Below, one piece after another: positions 32,610 to 34,273 of a DNA stretch of 34,273 nt. The notes beneath the pieces were generated by a model. The model saw only the letters and a program-made list of their open reading frames with translations. It ran no database searches and was not told the DNA's origin. The position numbers and the translations under genes were made by a program. This stretch comes from a virus: IMG/VR virus record IMGVR_UViG_3300032607_000104, positions 1-34,273 of that record; one strand, 5' to 3'. Numbering within the stretch: the stretch's first letter is position 1; each line of letters opens with the position of its first letter.

Positions 32610-32634
32610 AATCATTTATTTCTTTTTAAGAGTA

Positions 32635-32796
32635 TTACATACCCTTTTTGCGGACCATTGACTTCTTCTTAGTCATTGGGCGGGCATTTGGGTCTGCCTT
32701 CTTCTTGTTACGGAGCATCTTAAAGTCTGCCCCATCGATCTTCTTAGGATTGCCAGCTGTAGCAGCTAGCTTCTTTTGCTTTTCTGACATTGCCAT
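32635..32796 (-). CDS. Lysine-rich small protein (53 aa)
   Basis: The peptide begins MAMSEKQKKL and contains ADFKMLRNKKKADPNARPMTKKKSMVRKKGM, a strongly basic sequence (about 16 Lys/Arg in 53). SD AGGAG lies 6 nt upstream. It is the last gene before the terminator. Function unknown; binding to DNA or to the capsid interior is a possibility from charge alone. Confidence 0.7.
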   Translation of the reverse strand: MAMSEKQKKLAATAGNPKKIDGADFKMLRNKKKADPNARPMTKKKSMVRKKGM

Positions 32797-32805
32797 TAGG
32801 TCTCC

Positions 32806-32946
32806 TTAGTTAAAGTGTTCTGGGCGGGCAGCAGGTACTTCTTCAGGTACATTGTCACAAAGACAGGCGTACTTGCCAATTTCCGGTATAAGATTTGTAT
32901 TCTCGCACATATCACACGGTTGGTCTCTAAAAATAGTCTCGTGCAT
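32806..32946 (-). CDS. Small zinc-binding-type acidic protein (46 aa)
   Basis: The peptide starts MHETIFRDQPCDMCENTN, with C11-x2-C14 and C28-x-C30 (ACLCDN), and an acidic C-terminal part (VPEEVPAARPEHFN). It starts in a TAATG junction with the gene before it, with AAGGAG upstream. The cysteine pairs suggest one bound zinc. No family recognised. Confidence 0.65.
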   Translation of the reverse strand: MHETIFRDQPCDMCENTNLIPEIGKYACLCDNVPEEVPAARPEHFN

Positions 32947-33065
32947 TACTTCTTCTCCTTTTTCTTCTTAGGGGCTTTCTTCTTATCAAACTTCTTATTT
33001 GCGGCAGTCACGGTCTTCATGCCGTGTTTGTTCTTAGGCATGCCACAGCCACAGGTAGCGCACAT
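32946..33065 (-). CDS. Cys-cap, Lys-tail mini-protein A (39 aa)
   Basis: The sequence starts MCATCGCGMPKNKHG, with cysteines at 2, 5 and 7, and ends with a poly-lysine-like tail (KKFDKKKAPKKKKEKK). It is clearly related in layout to the next upstream gene (MCAACGCGKKK), pointing to tandem duplication. Joined to both neighbours by TAATG overlaps. Function unknown. Confidence 0.65.
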   Translation of the reverse strand: MCATCGCGMPKNKHGMKTVTAANKKFDKKKAPKKKKEKK

Positions 33066-33184
33066 TACTTCTTTTTTGCCTTACATGACTTACAGGTACC
33101 GCAAGTACAGGCCTTAGCCTTAGGCTTGCCTTTACCAAATCCTGGCTGACCTTTTTTCTTACCACATCCACATGCTGCGCACAT
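33065..33184 (-). CDS. Cys-cap, Lys-tail mini-protein B (39 aa)
   Basis: The sequence starts MCAACGCGKKKGQPGFGKGKPK and ends ACTCGTCKSCKAKKK. Cysteines lie at positions 2, 5 and 7 and in the cluster C26-x-C28-x2-C31-x2-C34. The N-terminal eight residues differ from mini-protein A at one position. A metal-binding protein with a basic tail is inferred. Joined to neighbours by TAATG overlaps. Confidence 0.65.
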   Translation of the reverse strand: MCAACGCGKKKGQPGFGKGKPKAKACTCGTCKSCKAKKK

Positions 33185-33315
33185 TATTTCTTACCTTTCT
33201 TAGGTTTAGCTACTTTGTCTTTTCCTTTACCTTCAGGTACACAGTTTGGCACCTTCTGGCCATTCTTGGTCTTCATACCTACTTGAACGTAACCTTTCCA
33301 ACAAGGATCAGCCAT
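33184..33315 (-). CDS. Small basic protein with C-W-K-G-Y ... V-P-N-C-V-P motif (43 aa)
   Basis: The peptide begins MADPCWKGYVQVGMKTKNG and continues QKVPNCVPEGKGK with a Lys-rich tail. The motif P-C-W-K-G-Y...G-M-K-x-K-N-G-x-x-V-P-N-C-V-P resembles a short motif that recurs in structural and head-associated proteins of many marine and freshwater phages. GGAGG lies 7 nt before the ATG. It is joined to both neighbours by TAATG overlaps. A capsid-associated role is plausible. Confidence 0.7.
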   Translation of the reverse strand: MADPCWKGYVQVGMKTKNGQKVPNCVPEGKGKDKVAKPKKGKK

Positions 33316-33524
33316 TATTTTCCTCCTTCGTGAGGGTTCTTCCGATGCCAAGCACGGGTTGCTCGTTCCCCCGCTTTGATTGTTTTAGCACCAGCTTTTT
33401 TAGTGAGGTTGATCTTATCGTACTTTCCAGCTTTGGCCTTGGCCTCATGGTCGACAATTACGTCTCCCGTTTTATTCTTTTTTACAGTGTGCTTGGCTCC
33501 ACCGACTTTAATTGTTTTAGCCAT
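33315..33524 (-). CDS. Lysine-rich basic protein (69 aa)
   Basis: The peptide MAKTIKVGGAKHTVKKNKTGDVIVDHEAK is followed by AKAGKYDKINLTKKAGAKTIKAGERATRAWHRKNPHEGGK. It is highly basic throughout, with an internal repeat-like KTIK and a Trp/His-rich end. It begins just after the probable connector gene (GGAGG before the ATG) and ends in a TAATG junction. Function unknown; DNA or capsid binding is inferred from charge. Confidence 0.7.
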   Translation of the reverse strand: MAKTIKVGGAKHTVKKNKTGDVIVDHEAKAKAGKYDKINLTKKAGAKTIKAGERATRAWHRKNPHEGGK

Positions 33525-33525
33525 C

Positions 33526-34104
33526 CTAGCCTCCGTTATTAAATGGGTTGTAATTTGAGTATGCTAAGAATTGTGGGTCGTTGACCAACTCTTCTGGATT
33601 TACCTGGTTTAGGTCCATAGTAATGAAAGTGTAGTCCTCTCCCATTAAACCTCTAGGAAGGAATTTAGCTGGGGACCAAACGGTGTTTCTAAATACTATG
33701 CGATCTCTTAAAAATCTATCCGGGTCGCTGCTAAAGTAATCATCATCAGTTGTGGTACTACCAAAGTATGAGTTTCTCTTCTTAGATACGTCTCCCCGAA
33801 TAACATCTATGTTAAAGGTAAGTCGTAGTTGATCCACGGTGTAAAGACCTCGGTCATTGCGCATCATTACGCCTTGCTCAAGCTTGGCAGAGATCACGGG
33901 AAGGGTAGATTCCTTTTTCCACCTACGACCTACAGTAGAAGAGCCCACATCGTAAATAGGGTCTACTTGGCTAGCTACAGAATCCCAAGCCCACCAATCT
34001 ACGGACATACCAACGGTACGCACCATATCTTTGGTTACGCCTAATTTAATAGACTCTTTTTCAGAGGCGATAGTAAATCTGCCTTGTACTTGGTCTCCAC
34101 GCAT
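33526..34104 (-). CDS. Probable virion/connector protein (192 aa)
   Basis: No family recognised. The protein is mixed, with WWAWDSVASQVDPIYDVG, STLPVISAKLEQGVMMRNDRGLYTVDQLRLTFNIDVIRGDV and a C-terminal FLPRGLMGEDYTFITMDLNQVNPEEL. Its place, upstream of the mini-protein cassette and of the connector/tail genes, suggests a head-completion or neck protein. This is inferred from position and the structural look of the sequence. Confidence 0.55.
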   Translation of the reverse strand: MRGDQVQGRFTIASEKESIKLGVTKDMVRTVGMSVDWWAWDSVASQVDPIYDVGSSTVGRRWKKESTLPVISAKLEQGVMMRNDRGLYTVDQLRLTFNIDVIRGDVSKKRNSYFGSTTTDDDYFSSDPDRFLRDRIVFRNTVWSPAKFLPRGLMGEDYTFITMDLNQVNPEELVNDPQFLAYSNYNPFNNGG

Positions 34105-34113
34105 CTTTATATT

Positions 34114-34273
34114 TTAAGGCTGAATGAAGAAAAAGAAAGCGTTAGCCAGTACGTTATTAAATGGGTCTGGGAACTCTGAGCGTACAAATTCTTGGTCAGC
34201 CGCAAAGAATAGACCTTCGTTCTCTACCCCCTCAAAGGGTTCTCCACCTACTGTGGTTTCCCAACCCAGGTGT
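34114..34273 (-). CDS. Virion protein, C-terminal fragment (runs off right edge)
   Basis: The frame is open to the window edge and ends in TAA. The visible 52 residues (including TVGGEPFEGVENEGLFFAADQEFVRSEFPDPFNNVLANAFFFFIQP) are acidic and aromatic. It is the most upstream gene of the visible virion module and probably belongs to the head or neck. Its start and family cannot be determined here. Confidence 0.5.
   Translation of the reverse strand, partial: HLGWETTVGGEPFEGVENEGLFFAADQEFVRSEFPDPFNNVLANAFFFFIQP

Noticed and set aside
32815-33117. Plus-strand open frame opposite the mini-protein cassette
   Set aside because: It is a shadow of several minus-strand mini-genes that have ribosome sites and TAATG junctions.

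Overview
The window is a continuous stretch of a tailed-phage genome. Every supported gene lies on the minus strand, so transcription runs from the right edge (34273) toward base 1. Sheath, tube and baseplate-wedge genes identify a contractile-tailed (myovirus) phage. Two WhiB-family genes, a regulator family essentially confined to Actinobacteria and their phages, point to an actinobacterial host. The base composition is AT-leaning for that phylum, so a low-GC aquatic actinobacterium is a reasonable guess, but this is inference. No integrase, repressor/Cro pair, tRNA or CRISPR was seen, so nothing suggests lysogeny.

Right half (34273 to about 15009), virion module: a partial virion gene and a probable connector protein. 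Then comes a cassette of tiny lysine- and cysteine-rich proteins, the upstream ones joined by TAATG stop/start overlaps and closed by an intrinsic terminator at 32588-32609. The tail module follows: small neck/completion proteins, sheath, tube, tail assembly chaperone, tape measure with peptidoglycan-cutting domains, LysM-type protein, a tail hub split over two genes, OB-fold spike, gp25 wedge, baseplate J, minor tail proteins with carbohydrate-binding-like modules, and a small holin-like membrane protein.

Left half (14983 to 1), replication and regulation module: a predicted promoter (15008-15035), then a winged-helix replication protein with a strong internal palindrome (origin candidate), DnaC-type loader, SWIM zinc-finger protein, DnaB-type helicase, WhiB, CHC2/Toprim primase, HNH endonuclease, SNF2 helicase and a ribbon-helix-helix regulator. 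A 191-bp intergenic region (7308-7498) carries two near-identical promoters flanking a possible small structured RNA. The second promoter leads into an HTH protein, a likely ssDNA-binding protein, family A DNA polymerase, RecA-like recombinase, Holliday-junction-resolvase-like nuclease, a second WhiB, a Cas4/RecB-type nuclease and an FmdB-type zinc ribbon.

The most interesting observations are: (1) a strongly predicted +1 programmed frameshift (UUU CGU C) joining the tail assembly chaperone to a 51-codon extension with no start codon of its own; (2) the duplicated promoter and small-RNA locus at 7330-7497; (3) a perfect 15-bp-arm palindrome with neighbouring repeats inside the replication-initiator gene; (4) a 12-bp hairpin ahead of the polymerase gene whose loop is complementary to the polymerase Shine-Dalgarno; (5) the mini-protein cassette; and (6) a WhiB with atypical cysteine spacing.
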